A stretch of DNA of 52,338 nt from Akkermansia sp. (GCA_017471985.1 JAFURE010000042.1:1-52338); one strand, 5' to 3'. Counted from the first letter of the stretch, positions 35,334-44,700 are shown. Notes: generated from the letters alone by a model not told the origin. A program made the numbers and translations.

Positions 35334-38300
35334 CTATTCCGGGGCATCGATAAGCACCTCGCGGGGACGTGAGGTATTGCCGGAGGCCGGTCCGATGACG
35401 CCGCGGGCTTCCATCATATCCATCATCTTGGCGGCACGACCGTAGCCGATGGAGAAACGGCGCTGCAGCATGGAGGTACTGGCTTTTCGCTCTGCGATGA
35501 CGAGGTTGACGCAGTGGGTGTAAAGTTCGGCATCTTCATCGCTCATGCCGTTACCTCCCAGTCGGCCACCGCCGTCACCCATACCACCGCCGGAGCTGTT
35601 TTCGGCATTATTCATTTCGGCTGTGACGCCCTGTACGAAGTTCTGCTTGGCGTGAGCTGCACAGAACTTGACGATGGAGGCAATCTCCGGGTCGCTGACG
35701 AAGGCGCCCTGGGCGCGTGTCATCTTGGTGACACCGCCGGGGGGCAGGAAGAGGAAGTCACCCTTGCCAAGCAGATTTTCGGCGCCGTTCGTGTCGAGAA
35801 TCACGCGGCTGTCAAGCGGGCTGGCCACCTTGAATGCCAGACGGCTGGGGATGTTGGCCTTGATGATACCCGTGATAACGTTGGCACGCGGGGTCTGAGT
35901 GGCAGCCACCAGGTGAATACCGGCGGCGCGGGCCTTCTGCGTAAGGCGGGCGATGTAGTTCTCCAAATCCTCCTTCACCTGCATCATGAGGTCGGCCAAC
36001 TCATCGATAATGATAACGATGTAAGGCAGCTTGGCCGGAATCTGTTCATCGGCATCGAAGTCGAACTCGCCTTGCTCTTCTTCCTCGGGCAGGTATTCGT
36101 TGCCCTGTGAATCCTCGATATCGCGCACGATGGCATCTGCTGCATCGAACCCATCGGGGAGCGAGTTGTACTGCGGGGCTACTTCTTCCTCCTCGGGTTC
36201 CGGTTCAAAATCCTCGGGGCGGTTGTTGAAGTCCTCGAAGTTGCGCACACCAATCTTACTGAAGAGTTTATAGCGGTGCTCCATTTCATTGACGGCCCAG
36301 CGCAGTGCGCCGATGACTCGGGCAGCGTTCGTCACCACGGGGCAGGCCAGGTGCGGGAGCTTTTTGTAAGGCTGCATTTCCACCACCTTGGGGTCAACAA
36401 GGATAAGTCGCAGCTCGTCGGGGCGGAACTTATAGAGCATGGACAGAATCATGCTGTTCACGCACACGGACTTACCGGAACCGGTGGTGCCGGCCACAAG
36501 GGTGTGCGGCATGGCTGCCAAATCACCAATCACGGGTGAGCCGTACACATCCTTACCCAGAGCAACGGGAATGCGCAGCTTGGGGGAGTGGAAGGCCTCA
36601 CTCTGCAGCAACTCTCGCAGGTAAACGGGAGCCTTGATGTCGTTTTCCAGCTCAATACCGACGGTGTTCTTGCCGGGGATGGGAGCCAGAATATTGATAG
36701 ACTTGCTCTGGGTGGCCAGTTTGAGGTTGTCGGCCAGGTTGGTGATACGGTTGAGCTTGAGTCCCTTGGGCGGGTAAAATTCGTAGCGCGTGATGGAGGG
36801 GCCGCGGGTAATGTCGCCGGCTTCCACATCGATACGGAAGGAGGACAGCGTCTCAATGATGTTCTGCTGCGTGGCGAACATCTCCTCGCGAGCGGCTGCT
36901 GTATCTTCCTCATCCTGTGGCTTGTAGAAGAGCATGTCGTAGGGCGGCAGCGGGTAGTCCTCGTACATGGCACGTGTATCTTCCGTGGGGAGTTCTCGCT
37001 GAGGACGGGGAGTATTCTGGGGGCGTGGTGTTACCGGAGCCGGCTGTGCAACGGGGCGGGGGGCCGGTTGCGGGATTACAACACTGCGGGGTGTCGGTAT
37101 GTCTGCCGGAGTGTCTTCGGGAAGCTGCTCGGGCTGTGGAGTCGGTGCCGGTGCCGGAGTCGGTGAGTCTTCGTTGTCCTTTATTCCCCTGAACCGGCGG
37201 AACGCTTCCTCGGCAGCCGGGCTGAGCGGCATGCTGGAACGAGGCATGGGCATATTACCGCCATAACTATCTCCCGACGCCTGGCGCTCGATTTCATCCT
37301 CGACCTCAGTCATAAGGTCAAGCAGATTATCGCCGGCACTCATGTGCTTGGGCGTGCTGTTGGCCGGGCGGGGGGTACGGGGCCGAACCGTGGGGGCGGG
37401 CAAGGGAACTCGCTGAGGCGCCGGAACCGGAGTAACGTTAGAAACGTGCCCTTCGCCTTCCCTGATTTCCGGGTCAAAGGGGTCTCTCATGGGAGTGCGT
37501 CGATGTGTAGCAGGCTGCTCTGCCGTCTGTGCCGGCTGGGTTCTGTGCTGAGGCAGAGGCGGAGGGGCTGTTTGTATGCTCGGGCGCACTCGGGGCGGAA
37601 TCTGAACTGTCTGAGCCTGAGGTTTGGGAGTTGCTGCCGGCTGTTGAGGTATATCCTGAGTTTGGTGATTATCGAGCGGGCGTTCGTCATCGAAGCCATG
37701 GAGCTGGGCGCTTCGAGCTTGATGTTGTTCGTTTTCAACCCGGTTTTTCCAATCTTCCTCCTGCTGCAGGCGCTCTTCCTGTTTACGGCGGCGTCGCTCA
37801 CGAATGTTGATGCTCAACAATTGAATGTCAGCCCACAAGCTGCTTCCAATGCTTTTTGGGGTTTCTCTGGCAAAATAAATAAGCGCTATGGCGTGCCCGA
37901 GAACCATGAGGACCATGCCCCAACGGGCACCAAGAAGTTTCTCGGTTATGCAGGTGCCATCAAAATGCCCCAGCAGTCCGCCCGGACTCTCCAGTTGCAT
38001 TTCTGCCGCCCATGTCGTCCATATCCAGGGTTGTATGGAAAGAAAGGCGCAGGCGCAGATTATCATGACAATGAGGGCAATCCATCTGCCCGTGCGCGTA
38101 CGCAGCGGGTGAGTTATCATGCTGACACCCATAGTGCCCAGCAGTACTATGGAGTATATGGAGGCTGCCCCCAACAGTGAGTACGTAATACCGGCAAGGT
38201 ACAATCCCACATTGCCCATCAGGTTTGTGCAGGGGGCTTTTGCGGCCGCCTCGTGTCCCTGCGGGTTGATTGCTGCCCAACCCATCTCGTTGATGTTATA

Positions 38301-38423
38301 TGTTAACAGACTCAGTATCAAAAAAACACAAAAGACAACGATGACCGCCCCTATCGTCCGGGTAGGCCATGTTCTGGGCGTCTCCTGCTGCGGAGCTGCA
38401 TAGCTGTTATCTTCAAAACTCAT
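35334..38423 (-). CDS. ftsK: DNA translocase FtsK
   Basis: Septal DNA pump of 1029 residues that clears chromosomes at division and activates XerCD. Four to five membrane helices occupy residues 20-190. A long low-complexity linker rich in Pro, Gln and Ala (about 210-490) follows. The motor has Walker A GTTGSGKS (645-652), Walker B IVIIIDELAD, and an acidic insertion before it (about 730-790, EPEPEEEE and PEEEEQGEFDFDADE). The C-terminal gamma winged-helix domain (AELYTHCVNLVIAERKASTSMLQRRFSIGYGRAAKMMD) binds KOPS-like DNA sequences. The acidic insertion is longer than in E. coli FtsK. Two small exported protein genes follow it. Confidence 0.95.
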   Translation of the reverse strand: MSFEDNSYAAPQQETPRTWPTRTIGAVIVVFCVFLILSLLTYNINEMGWAAINPQGHEAAAKAPCTNLMGNVGLYLAGITYSLLGAASIYSIVLLGTMGVSMITHPLRTRTGRWIALIVMIICACAFLSIQPWIWTTWAAEMQLESPGGLLGHFDGTCITEKLLGARWGMVLMVLGHAIALIYFARETPKSIGSSLWADIQLLSINIRERRRRKQEERLQQEEDWKNRVENEQHQARSAQLHGFDDERPLDNHQTQDIPQQPAATPKPQAQTVQIPPRVRPSIQTAPPPLPQHRTQPAQTAEQPATHRRTPMRDPFDPEIREGEGHVSNVTPVPAPQRVPLPAPTVRPRTPRPANSTPKHMSAGDNLLDLMTEVEDEIERQASGDSYGGNMPMPRSSMPLSPAAEEAFRRFRGIKDNEDSPTPAPAPTPQPEQLPEDTPADIPTPRSVVIPQPAPRPVAQPAPVTPRPQNTPRPQRELPTEDTRAMYEDYPLPPYDMLFYKPQDEEDTAAAREEMFATQQNIIETLSSFRIDVEAGDITRGPSITRYEFYPPKGLKLNRITNLADNLKLATQSKSINILAPIPGKNTVGIELENDIKAPVYLRELLQSEAFHSPKLRIPVALGKDVYGSPVIGDLAAMPHTLVAGTTGSGKSVCVNSMILSMLYKFRPDELRLILVDPKVVEMQPYKKLPHLACPVVTNAARVIGALRWAVNEMEHRYKLFSKIGVRNFEDFNNRPEDFEPEPEEEEVAPQYNSLPDGFDAADAIVRDIEDSQGNEYLPEEEEQGEFDFDADEQIPAKLPYIVIIIDELADLMMQVKEDLENYIARLTQKARAAGIHLVAATQTPRANVITGIIKANIPSRLAFKVASPLDSRVILDTNGAENLLGKGDFLFLPPGGVTKMTRAQGAFVSDPEIASIVKFCAAHAKQNFVQGVTAEMNNAENSSGGGMGDGGGRLGGNGMSDEDAELYTHCVNLVIAERKASTSMLQRRFSIGYGRAAKMMDMMEARGVIGPASGNTSRPREVLIDAPE

Positions 38424-38582
38424 CAGCTTGGAAAGGTTATTCTATCGGTGATTTGGCTCGTGGGCAAGCCTAAATTGCGTCCTACTTCCCGACAGTAAGT
38501 CCGCCGGAGTTGGGACCGTATGTTACATTCTGACATCCCCGGATGTCGTCTTGTCCAAGTATAAATTAATCATTTTCTCAGC

Positions 38583-38611
38583 TTGACAGTCAGGTTGTAT
38601 CAGGATATACT
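38583..38611 (+). promoter_or_regulatory. Strong sigma-70-type promoter of the DUF4236-like operon
   Basis: TTGACA (38583-38588, perfect consensus) and TATACT (38606-38611) have the optimal 17-bp spacer. The DUF4236-like start codon is at 38636, leaving a short leader. The gap 38424-38635 between ftsK and this gene holds no ORF. Confidence 0.85.
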
Positions 38612-38635
38612 CATGCCCGTTCATACTACTGTATC

Positions 38636-38893
38636 ATGGCTAGACGACGTACTTCATACAATCGCTCGGCACCTCTGTATCACAGAATACCGATTATTCC
38701 CGGCATACTCTATATCAATATCAGTCGTTCCGGGCTTTCTCTCAGTTTCGGCAAAAGTTCGGTGGGGCGTGCAACTGTCAGCAAGAGTGGCGTGCGCCTC
38801 AATAAGAGTATTGGTGGGTTTAGTATTGGTAAGAGTTTCAGTTTCAGTAAGATAATGAGGTTGTTCGGCAAGAGCGATAAATCAGATAAATAA
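38636..38893 (+). CDS. DUF4236-like small protein
   Basis: Protein of 85 residues. The segment from about residue 22 to 65 (LYINISRSGLSLSFGKSSVGRATVSKSGVRLNKSIGG) matches the Ser/Gly beta pattern of DUF4236, whose members often begin with a short hydrophobic/aromatic stretch followed by SKSGVS-like repeats. Function of the family is not known. A near-consensus promoter lies just upstream, and the membrane protein gene follows 7 bp later with an AGGA Shine-Dalgarno-like sequence, so the pair is likely co-expressed. Confidence 0.65.
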   Translation: MARRRTSYNRSAPLYHRIPIIPGILYINISRSGLSLSFGKSSVGRATVSKSGVRLNKSIGGFSIGKSFSFSKIMRLFGKSDKSDK

Positions 38894-38900
38894 TAGGACA

Positions 38901-39944
38901 ATGAATACCGGGAAAACAATAATTCTGTTGCTAACACTGGCCGCAGCCGGTCAGGTTGGGGCAAGTGATTTAGCGACTCCCCTGCCGGAGCTGTCTCAGA
39001 ATAGCTGGGCCTCGGTTGGTATTATGTTGACCGTCGTAATCGCAGCAATCGGCTTCGTTGGTCTGCTTGTTGCAAGTGCCCAGAAGGTGGATTTGCACTA
39101 TGGCATGGGCGATGTTTATCTTTCCGTTCCGATAGCTTTGGGGTGCTGGCTGGGGTTGGGAGGTTTGATGTTTATGTTCAGCCGTGGGGATGACTTGTTA
39201 CCCTACCTTCAGGATAAATTGTGGATGGCCGGTGGACTGCTGGCTGTTTCTCTGGCTCTCTCTTTTGTTCTGGTTAAGCGCTGTAATCCCGATTCCGGCT
39301 TCTTCGGGTTAATCTTTGCAACATTCGGTCGACTTTTTGCCGATACGCTCAGTCAGTTGTTATCCGTATTGATTATTCTCTGCGGGTTGTGGGTTATTTT
39401 CGGTGGTCGCAAACAGAATGGTGAGAAGGTATCATTCATGGGGCGTCTGGGCTGTACTTTTGCCTTTGTATGGATGTTCAATTTGGTATGGGGGTCTATT
39501 CGTACAACGACGCGCGAACCGGTTTCCGCCGCAAACGGTTATCTGCTTGCAATCTTGAATATGCTCTGTGTGGCGGGGGCTCTTTATGCCGGGTATGAGT
39601 ATACACACCGTTTGCCCGTTGCATCGACCTCTGCTCTGGTGGAGGCAGTGCGTAGTGGTGATTCCGAACGTGCTCTTGATATTATAGCCAATAACCCCAT
39701 GTTGGATCGAACTCCTGCGATTGAGGTTGCTCTGCGCGAGGGTAGGAATTCCATGCTCAATCATATCATTCGCGACAAATCGGATTTGGAGGATGCTATG
39801 CTGCATGCCGAAACGCATGGGCTGCAGAGAATGGACGGATTCCTGAAATCTAAGTACTTGAAGTCATTCCCGCAAGGGGAGTCACCTTCAACTGTGGAAA
39901 AAGCTGAAGCGGTGAAGGCGGCGGCCTCGGTAATCGTAGGTTAG
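38901..39944 (+). CDS. Membrane protein with ankyrin-like C-terminal helices
   Basis: Protein of 347 residues, function unknown. A signal-like segment (1-22) precedes about six membrane helices up to residue 228. The C-terminal 110 residues are helical and contain STSALVEAVRSGDSERALDII and AIEVALREGRNSMLNHIIRD, which resemble ankyrin or similar two-helix repeats. It follows the DUF4236-like gene by 7 bp behind a strong promoter. A sensor, effector or scaffold role is possible but not shown. Confidence 0.65.
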   Translation: MNTGKTIILLLTLAAAGQVGASDLATPLPELSQNSWASVGIMLTVVIAAIGFVGLLVASAQKVDLHYGMGDVYLSVPIALGCWLGLGGLMFMFSRGDDLLPYLQDKLWMAGGLLAVSLALSFVLVKRCNPDSGFFGLIFATFGRLFADTLSQLLSVLIILCGLWVIFGGRKQNGEKVSFMGRLGCTFAFVWMFNLVWGSIRTTTREPVSAANGYLLAILNMLCVAGALYAGYEYTHRLPVASTSALVEAVRSGDSERALDIIANNPMLDRTPAIEVALREGRNSMLNHIIRDKSDLEDAMLHAETHGLQRMDGFLKSKYLKSFPQGESPSTVEKAEAVKAAASVIVG

Positions 39945-39974
39945 AGTGTGCCGCCTAATTATTGTTGAAAAAAG

Positions 39975-40031
39975 GCTCTCCCCGGCAAATTCTTCTCGAC
40001 AGAGCACGCTGAATCTGCTATAGGGGAGAGC
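39975..40031 (+). promoter_or_regulatory. 9-bp inverted repeat in the GH35 leader, overlapping the Shine-Dalgarno sequence
   Basis: GCTCTCCCC (39975-39983) and GGGGAGAGC (40023-40031) are perfect complements, 39 bp apart. The right arm contains the GGGGAG that acts as ribosome-binding site directly before the GH35 ATG at 40032. If transcribed together, the two arms could pair and hide that site; if transcription starts downstream, they could instead be an operator. A TCGACA-N17-TATAGG element (39996-40024) may be the promoter but overlaps the right arm. Confidence 0.45.
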
Positions 40032-41948
40032 ATGAGATTGCTGAAAGCTGTTATCGCGATGGCGACACTTGCGGCAGCGAGTGTCTGGGCGGGGCCTGAG
40101 GCCATGAAGAACCTGCAGCAACCGCAGGTCGGTAAGTCTGCCGTTTTCTCCTTCGGTGGAGAGGGTGGTCGTGAGTTCCTGCTCGATGGAGTACCCTTTC
40201 AGATTCGCTCGGGCGAGATTCACCCGCAGCGAGTCCCTCGTAGTCACTGGCGGCACCGCATTCGCGCTGCCAAGGCTATGGGGCTCAACACGATTGCCTT
40301 CTATGTGTTCTGGAATGCTCTCGAGCAGGAAGACGGCAGCTGGGACTTCAGCGGTCGCAATGACATTGGGGCATTCATTGATATGTGTGCCGAGGAGGGT
40401 ATGTGGGTATTGTTCCGCCCCGGCCCCTATGTGTGCGGCGAGTGGGATTTGGGGGGGCTGCCGGCATATCTGCTGAAGGATGATGTGACCCCGCTGCGCT
40501 ACACCGGTAATCCACAATTCATGGAAGCCCAGACTCGCTATCTGGAAAAAATCTCGGAGGTGGCCATTCCTCGTCTGAGCAAGAATGGCGGTCCGATTCT
40601 CATGGTTCAGCTGGAGAACGAGTACGGCAGCTATAAGAGCCCGCACGATGAGATGGCCTACATCGAGTGGCTTAAGGATTTCTGGACCGCCAAGGGCGCC
40701 GGCCCCTTCTATCTGTCAGAGGGCTCCTCGAATCACCACCTGCGCTTTGTGCCCAAGGGGGTGGCTGTGGGGTTGGACCCGGCAGACAATGCCCGGCAGA
40801 TGCAGAATGCCCTGCGAATTGCCCCCGGTGTTCCCGTGTTCTCGAGCGAGACATACCCCGGCTGGTTACGCCACTGGGGCGAGGGTAACTGGACTCCCAG
40901 TCGCAATGCGCTCAACTCCGTGCGTTGGTACATGAAAGACGGTGTGTCGTTCAATCTTTTCGTCTATCATGGCGGTACAAGTTTCGGTCTGACTGCCGGA
41001 GCCAACAGCAATGAGCAGGGCGGGGCCTTCCAGCCGGACTTGACCAGCTATGATTATGGATCCCCCGTGGGTGAGAATGGTAACCTGACCAAAGAATATT
41101 TCGAATATCGGGATATTATTAAGGCTGCTCTTCCTGCTGAGGTTGTTCTGCCTGAACCGGTGCACCCGGTCGCCATGGAGCTGGCGGCTTTCCGCCCTGT
41201 GCGTGTGGCGGATTTTCATCAACTGCTCGCCATCCGGGAAGCGCAGAAGTTTGTAACCCCGCCCACACTGGAGAGCCTAGGGCAGAATCAGGGCATTGGC
41301 ATTTATTCCGCCGTTATCCCGGCCGGTTCGGCTGTTATATTAACCTGCCATGCTCACGACTATGCCCTGGTTTACGTGGGGGATAAGTATATCGGTACTA
41401 TTGATAGACGATTGGGTCAGAACTCTATTCAGCTGCCGGCTCGCGATGAATCTGAACTGCTGAAGATTGTGGTGGATACCTTTGGTCACGTCAACTTCAG
41501 CTCCTTTATGGAGAAGGACCGCAAAGGGCTTGTGGGCAAGGTGATGCTCGGCGATGCCGAAGTGCAGAACTGGAATGTACAGCGTATGCCGCTCACGGAA
41601 CTTCCTGCCGTAGCGAAGAAGACCGGGCACATGCGCTATCGGGAGCAGGGGGCTCTCTACCGCGCACAGGTGCAGATTGACGGCGAGCCTCAGGATACTT
41701 TCCTCGACATGACCGGTTGGCGGAAGGGCTACGTGTGGGTGAACGGTCACCTGCTGGGGCGCTACTGGCACATCGGCCCGCAGGAGCGCCTGTACTGCCC
41801 GGGTGAGTTCCTGAAGCAGGGGAAGAATGTGGTTGAAATCCTCGATATGCACATGGTGACAGATACCCCGCCCGCCATTACCGGCAAGAAAGAGCGCAAT
41901 ATGGAGGTGCACAAGGAGACCAAATCCCTCAACAACCAGTGGGATTAA
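40032..41948 (+). CDS. Exported beta-galactosidase, GH35
   Basis: Secreted exo-beta-galactosidase of 638 residues with an N-terminal signal peptide (cleavage near SVWA-GPE, residue 20). The TIM-barrel shows GEIHPQRVPRSHWRHRI, FRPGPYVCGEWDLGGLP and QLENEYGSY, placing the acid/base at Glu197. The nucleophile is most likely Glu273 in SSETYPGWLRHWGE. Beta-sandwich domains follow (about 430-620, ending with GYVWVNGHLLGRYWHIGPQERLYCPGEFL). GH35 enzymes release terminal galactose from glycans, including mucin O-glycans. The gene is monocistronic with a hairpin terminator. Confidence 0.94.
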   Translation: MRLLKAVIAMATLAAASVWAGPEAMKNLQQPQVGKSAVFSFGGEGGREFLLDGVPFQIRSGEIHPQRVPRSHWRHRIRAAKAMGLNTIAFYVFWNALEQEDGSWDFSGRNDIGAFIDMCAEEGMWVLFRPGPYVCGEWDLGGLPAYLLKDDVTPLRYTGNPQFMEAQTRYLEKISEVAIPRLSKNGGPILMVQLENEYGSYKSPHDEMAYIEWLKDFWTAKGAGPFYLSEGSSNHHLRFVPKGVAVGLDPADNARQMQNALRIAPGVPVFSSETYPGWLRHWGEGNWTPSRNALNSVRWYMKDGVSFNLFVYHGGTSFGLTAGANSNEQGGAFQPDLTSYDYGSPVGENGNLTKEYFEYRDIIKAALPAEVVLPEPVHPVAMELAAFRPVRVADFHQLLAIREAQKFVTPPTLESLGQNQGIGIYSAVIPAGSAVILTCHAHDYALVYVGDKYIGTIDRRLGQNSIQLPARDESELLKIVVDTFGHVNFSSFMEKDRKGLVGKVMLGDAEVQNWNVQRMPLTELPAVAKKTGHMRYREQGALYRAQVQIDGEPQDTFLDMTGWRKGYVWVNGHLLGRYWHIGPQERLYCPGEFLKQGKNVVEILDMHMVTDTPPAITGKKERNMEVHKETKSLNNQWD

Positions 41949-41973
41949 AGGAGCCTGAAACAAGATTATAAGG

Positions 41974-42004
41974 AAAGGCTGTCACGGTTAAGGTGACAGC
42001 CTTT
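41974..42004 (+). terminator. Terminator after GH35 gene
   Basis: A 12-bp perfect stem (AAAGGCTGTCAC / GTGACAGCCTTT) closes a 7-nt loop and is followed by a T-rich run (TTCTCTT) on the plus strand. Confidence 0.85.
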
Positions 42005-42017
42005 TCTCTTGAACAAA

Positions 42018-42049
42018 ACAGGCAGTAGCTCTTGCGGAGTACTGCCTGT
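42018..42049 (-). terminator. Terminator at the end of the GH20-Sel1 unit
   Basis: A 10-bp stem (ACAGGCAGTA / TACTGCCTGT) closes a 12-nt loop. Read on the minus strand it is followed by a short T-run, just after the Sel1-repeat gene. It faces the GH35 terminator. Confidence 0.75.
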
Positions 42050-42070
42050 GGAAAATTGATTGAGTGTTAA

Positions 42071-42415
42071 TTATTCTGACTGCTGTGCCAGCATGGCGGC
42101 AGCCATGACATTACCGCCGCGGGCGGCAATGCGCAGGGCTGAGAGCGCCTTGTCTGTATCCTTGGGCAGCAGAGTACCCTGAATAAGACACATGGCCAGC
42201 ACGAAGAGTGCCACATGATCGCCACCCTGAGCTGCCGATTCCAGATTGGCTACGTCCTCACGGGTCTTCACCTGAGCAAAGTACACGCGTGCCAGTTGGT
42301 TCTGAGCCTCTGCATGCCCGGCGAAAGCGGCGTTGCGAAGGTGCTCGGCACCCTCCTGGGCATTACCTGCCTTGAAGGCGAGGGCTCCGAGCTGATATTC
42401 CTGTTCTGCGTCCAT
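42071..42415 (-). CDS. Small Sel1/TPR-repeat protein
   Basis: Protein of 114 residues made almost entirely of helix pairs with the Sel1 spacing (AFKAGNAQEGAEHLRNAAFAGH, AEAQNQLARVYF, DVANLESAAQGGDHVALFVLAMCLIQG, KALSALRIAARGGNVMAAAML). Sel1 and TPR repeats bind other proteins. The ATG at 42415 shares one base with the TGA of the GH20 gene (TGATG), so the two are translationally coupled; a GTG start at 42418 is also possible. No signal peptide, so it acts in the cytoplasm, unlike the exported hexosaminidase. Partner unknown. Confidence 0.7.
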   Translation of the reverse strand: MDAEQEYQLGALAFKAGNAQEGAEHLRNAAFAGHAEAQNQLARVYFAQVKTREDVANLESAAQGGDHVALFVLAMCLIQGTLLPKDTDKALSALRIAARGGNVMAAAMLAQQSE

Positions 42416-44700
42416 CACTTCTGCGGTACTGAGAATTCGACCTTAAGGTTGTGAACCTTGCCGTTGAAGCTCTCGCCAACAGTTTGCAGCGGCAGAATGA
42501 AGGTGGAACGCAGGCCCTTGGTGCGCAGTTTCCAGCCATCCTCACGGTCGCGGAAGTTCATGAGCGTGAGTGTGCCTATTTCCTGACCATCCACCAGCAG
42601 CTGTGTGTGCTGCGGCTTGCCTATGAGCTCTAGCTTAACCTTCTTACCCACAGGCAGCTTACCGCCGAAGGAGAACTCCATGGCATCGTCGCGACGGAAA
42701 CCGATGGTACCGTCTTTCATCACTGCTATGAGCTTTCCTTCAGGACCGCTGAGCAGTACCTGCTCGGTCCCCTCGGGGGCTGCGGCAAGTTCCACTTCGG
42801 CTGTCAGGTGGTAGTTCGGGCCGGCGGCCTTCTCGTTGAGCTGCAGGGGAAGGGTGGACGGTGTTACCTGCACGGGGGCATCGCCGGCGCGGACGTAGAG
42901 CGGATTCAGGCCGGGGGCCTCGCCAATCTTGTCAGCGAGTACCCGGTGCTCCTTGAATGTGTCGGGGTTTTTCTCTGTACCCCACATGCGCTGGCTGAGT
43001 ACGTCGGTGGAGGTACGGAAAATCTCCCAGATGTCGTACATGCCGTAGCCGGAGTGCTTGAGGTCAATCATGTCGTTCCAGATGGCGAAGGTGGACCCGA
43101 TGAGGTTCGGGTGACCTGCCGGAATGTGAGAGCCACCCACATAGTTCGGGCGCCATTTCTCATACTGGAAAGCATTGTTGAGTGTGGGCCAGTAGTAACC
43201 GGCAAAGGGAACGATGTACAGGTGGCCATCGTTGGTGTTGATGAGCTTGAAGCCGGCATTCATGGCTTCTACCGGGTCCTGCCAGTGGGTGCTCCACAGG
43301 TTCATCTCCACGCCTTCAGACTCTACCGGAGTCTTGCCGGGTTTGTGGGTCAGGCTGCCCCAGATACGCGGGGTGAAGCCACGGCTCTTCACATACTTGA
43401 GCAGGCCGTCGGAGTACTTGCGGTAGGCCTCGGCATCGCCGTAGAACTCGTCGGCGCCTACGTGAATCACGCAGCCATCGAGCGGGGCCTTGCCGGTCGC
43501 TGCATCGGGCAGCAGGTATTCATCGAGCACTTCGGCTACGAACTTGAGGGTCTCGGGGTTGCCGGCATCGATGTGGTCTGAGCGACGACCGGGATTGCCC
43601 ATAGGCCCCTGATAGATGAGGTCGGGACGAACCTTGGTGAAGGAGAGGGCATGGCCGGGCGTGTCGAACTCGGGCACGATGTTCACGCCGCGCAGTTTGG
43701 CGTAGTCAATCAGCTCGCGGAACTCCTTCTTGGTGAAGAATACGTCCTGAGCAGTGAGCGGTTGGCCATTCTCGCCCACCATCTTGCTTTCCAGACGGAA
43801 GGCTGTGTAGGCCTCCTTCAGCGGGTCGTGACCATCCTTCACATATTCCTCGAGGAAGATGTAGTTGTTGTTGATGACGAGGTGCAGATCGTTCATCTTG
43901 TACCAGGCCATGGTATCGATAACCTTTCGCAGGTCATCGAGGGTGTAGGGGGTACGGGCTATATCAAAAAGAACGCCGCGCACGCGATAGCGGGGAACGT
44001 CGTAGGCCTCGCCACAGGGGACGGTGCCACCGGACTGTTTGAGAATTTGCAGCAGGGTGCGGGAGCCCCACATCAGCCCCTTGGCTGCTGTGGAGGAGAT
44101 GGTGACCTTTTTGGCGCTGACCGTCATACGGTAAGCCTCGCTGTTTTCCTCACCCTGGCAGCCCTTTGTTTTGCTCAGTACGATATCGGCCTGGGTGCTG
44201 TCGCTGACAATCTGTACTTCGCAACCGCATACAGCCTTCAGGTCGGCGGCAATCAGGTCGCGCAGCTCCGGCGCGGCATCGCTGTACAGCTTCACTGTGC
44301 TGCCGAGGCGGAAATCCCCCTTGCCCCCCTGCCACTGCAGCATGGACGGAATGGTCTGCGGTTTGGCATTGCCGGAAACAATGGCGGCATCTCCGCTTTT
44401 TACAAGAACCTCATAGTCCCTACTGAAAGCCTCCTTGCCGTCTTTAGTGACGCGGAAGTTGACTTTGACCGGAGTGTCGCTGAGGACGCTCTGAACCTGT
44501 CCGTTCGAGGCGATAATCTGCTCATAATCGGCACCGAGGAACTCGACCTGAGCTCCGTCAACGGTGGGGATGGGCAGTGACTGCCCGGCAGTCAGTGTGG
44601 TGGGTACGGTCAGGCTGTCGGCAATCTGCTTGGCATCCTGCGCTGAGAGAGTGTTTACAGTCATGGCTGCTAACATCAGTAATACGGATTTCGTAGTCAT
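42415..44700 (-). CDS. Exported beta-N-acetylhexosaminidase, GH20
   Basis: Secreted exo-hexosaminidase of 761 residues with a signal peptide (cleavage near LSA-QDA, residue 20). An N-terminal beta domain (30-110) and a GH20b domain (about 115-230) precede the TIM-barrel. The catalytic pair Asp417-Glu418 is in HVGADEFYGD; other conserved pieces are VPRYRVRGVLFDIARTPYTL and NIVPEFDTPGHALSF. A C-terminal beta-sandwich (about 615-761) may bind sugar. GH20 enzymes remove terminal GlcNAc or GalNAc from glycans such as mucin O-glycans. A TTGAAC-N17-TATCAA element at 44738-44710 may be its promoter. It is coupled to the downstream Sel1 gene. Confidence 0.94.
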   Translation of the reverse strand: MTTKSVLLMLAAMTVNTLSAQDAKQIADSLTVPTTLTAGQSLPIPTVDGAQVEFLGADYEQIIASNGQVQSVLSDTPVKVNFRVTKDGKEAFSRDYEVLVKSGDAAIVSGNAKPQTIPSMLQWQGGKGDFRLGSTVKLYSDAAPELRDLIAADLKAVCGCEVQIVSDSTQADIVLSKTKGCQGEENSEAYRMTVSAKKVTISSTAAKGLMWGSRTLLQILKQSGGTVPCGEAYDVPRYRVRGVLFDIARTPYTLDDLRKVIDTMAWYKMNDLHLVINNNYIFLEEYVKDGHDPLKEAYTAFRLESKMVGENGQPLTAQDVFFTKKEFRELIDYAKLRGVNIVPEFDTPGHALSFTKVRPDLIYQGPMGNPGRRSDHIDAGNPETLKFVAEVLDEYLLPDAATGKAPLDGCVIHVGADEFYGDAEAYRKYSDGLLKYVKSRGFTPRIWGSLTHKPGKTPVESEGVEMNLWSTHWQDPVEAMNAGFKLINTNDGHLYIVPFAGYYWPTLNNAFQYEKWRPNYVGGSHIPAGHPNLIGSTFAIWNDMIDLKHSGYGMYDIWEIFRTSTDVLSQRMWGTEKNPDTFKEHRVLADKIGEAPGLNPLYVRAGDAPVQVTPSTLPLQLNEKAAGPNYHLTAEVELAAAPEGTEQVLLSGPEGKLIAVMKDGTIGFRRDDAMEFSFGGKLPVGKKVKLELIGKPQHTQLLVDGQEIGTLTLMNFRDREDGWKLRTKGLRSTFILPLQTVGESFNGKVHNLKVEFSVPQK

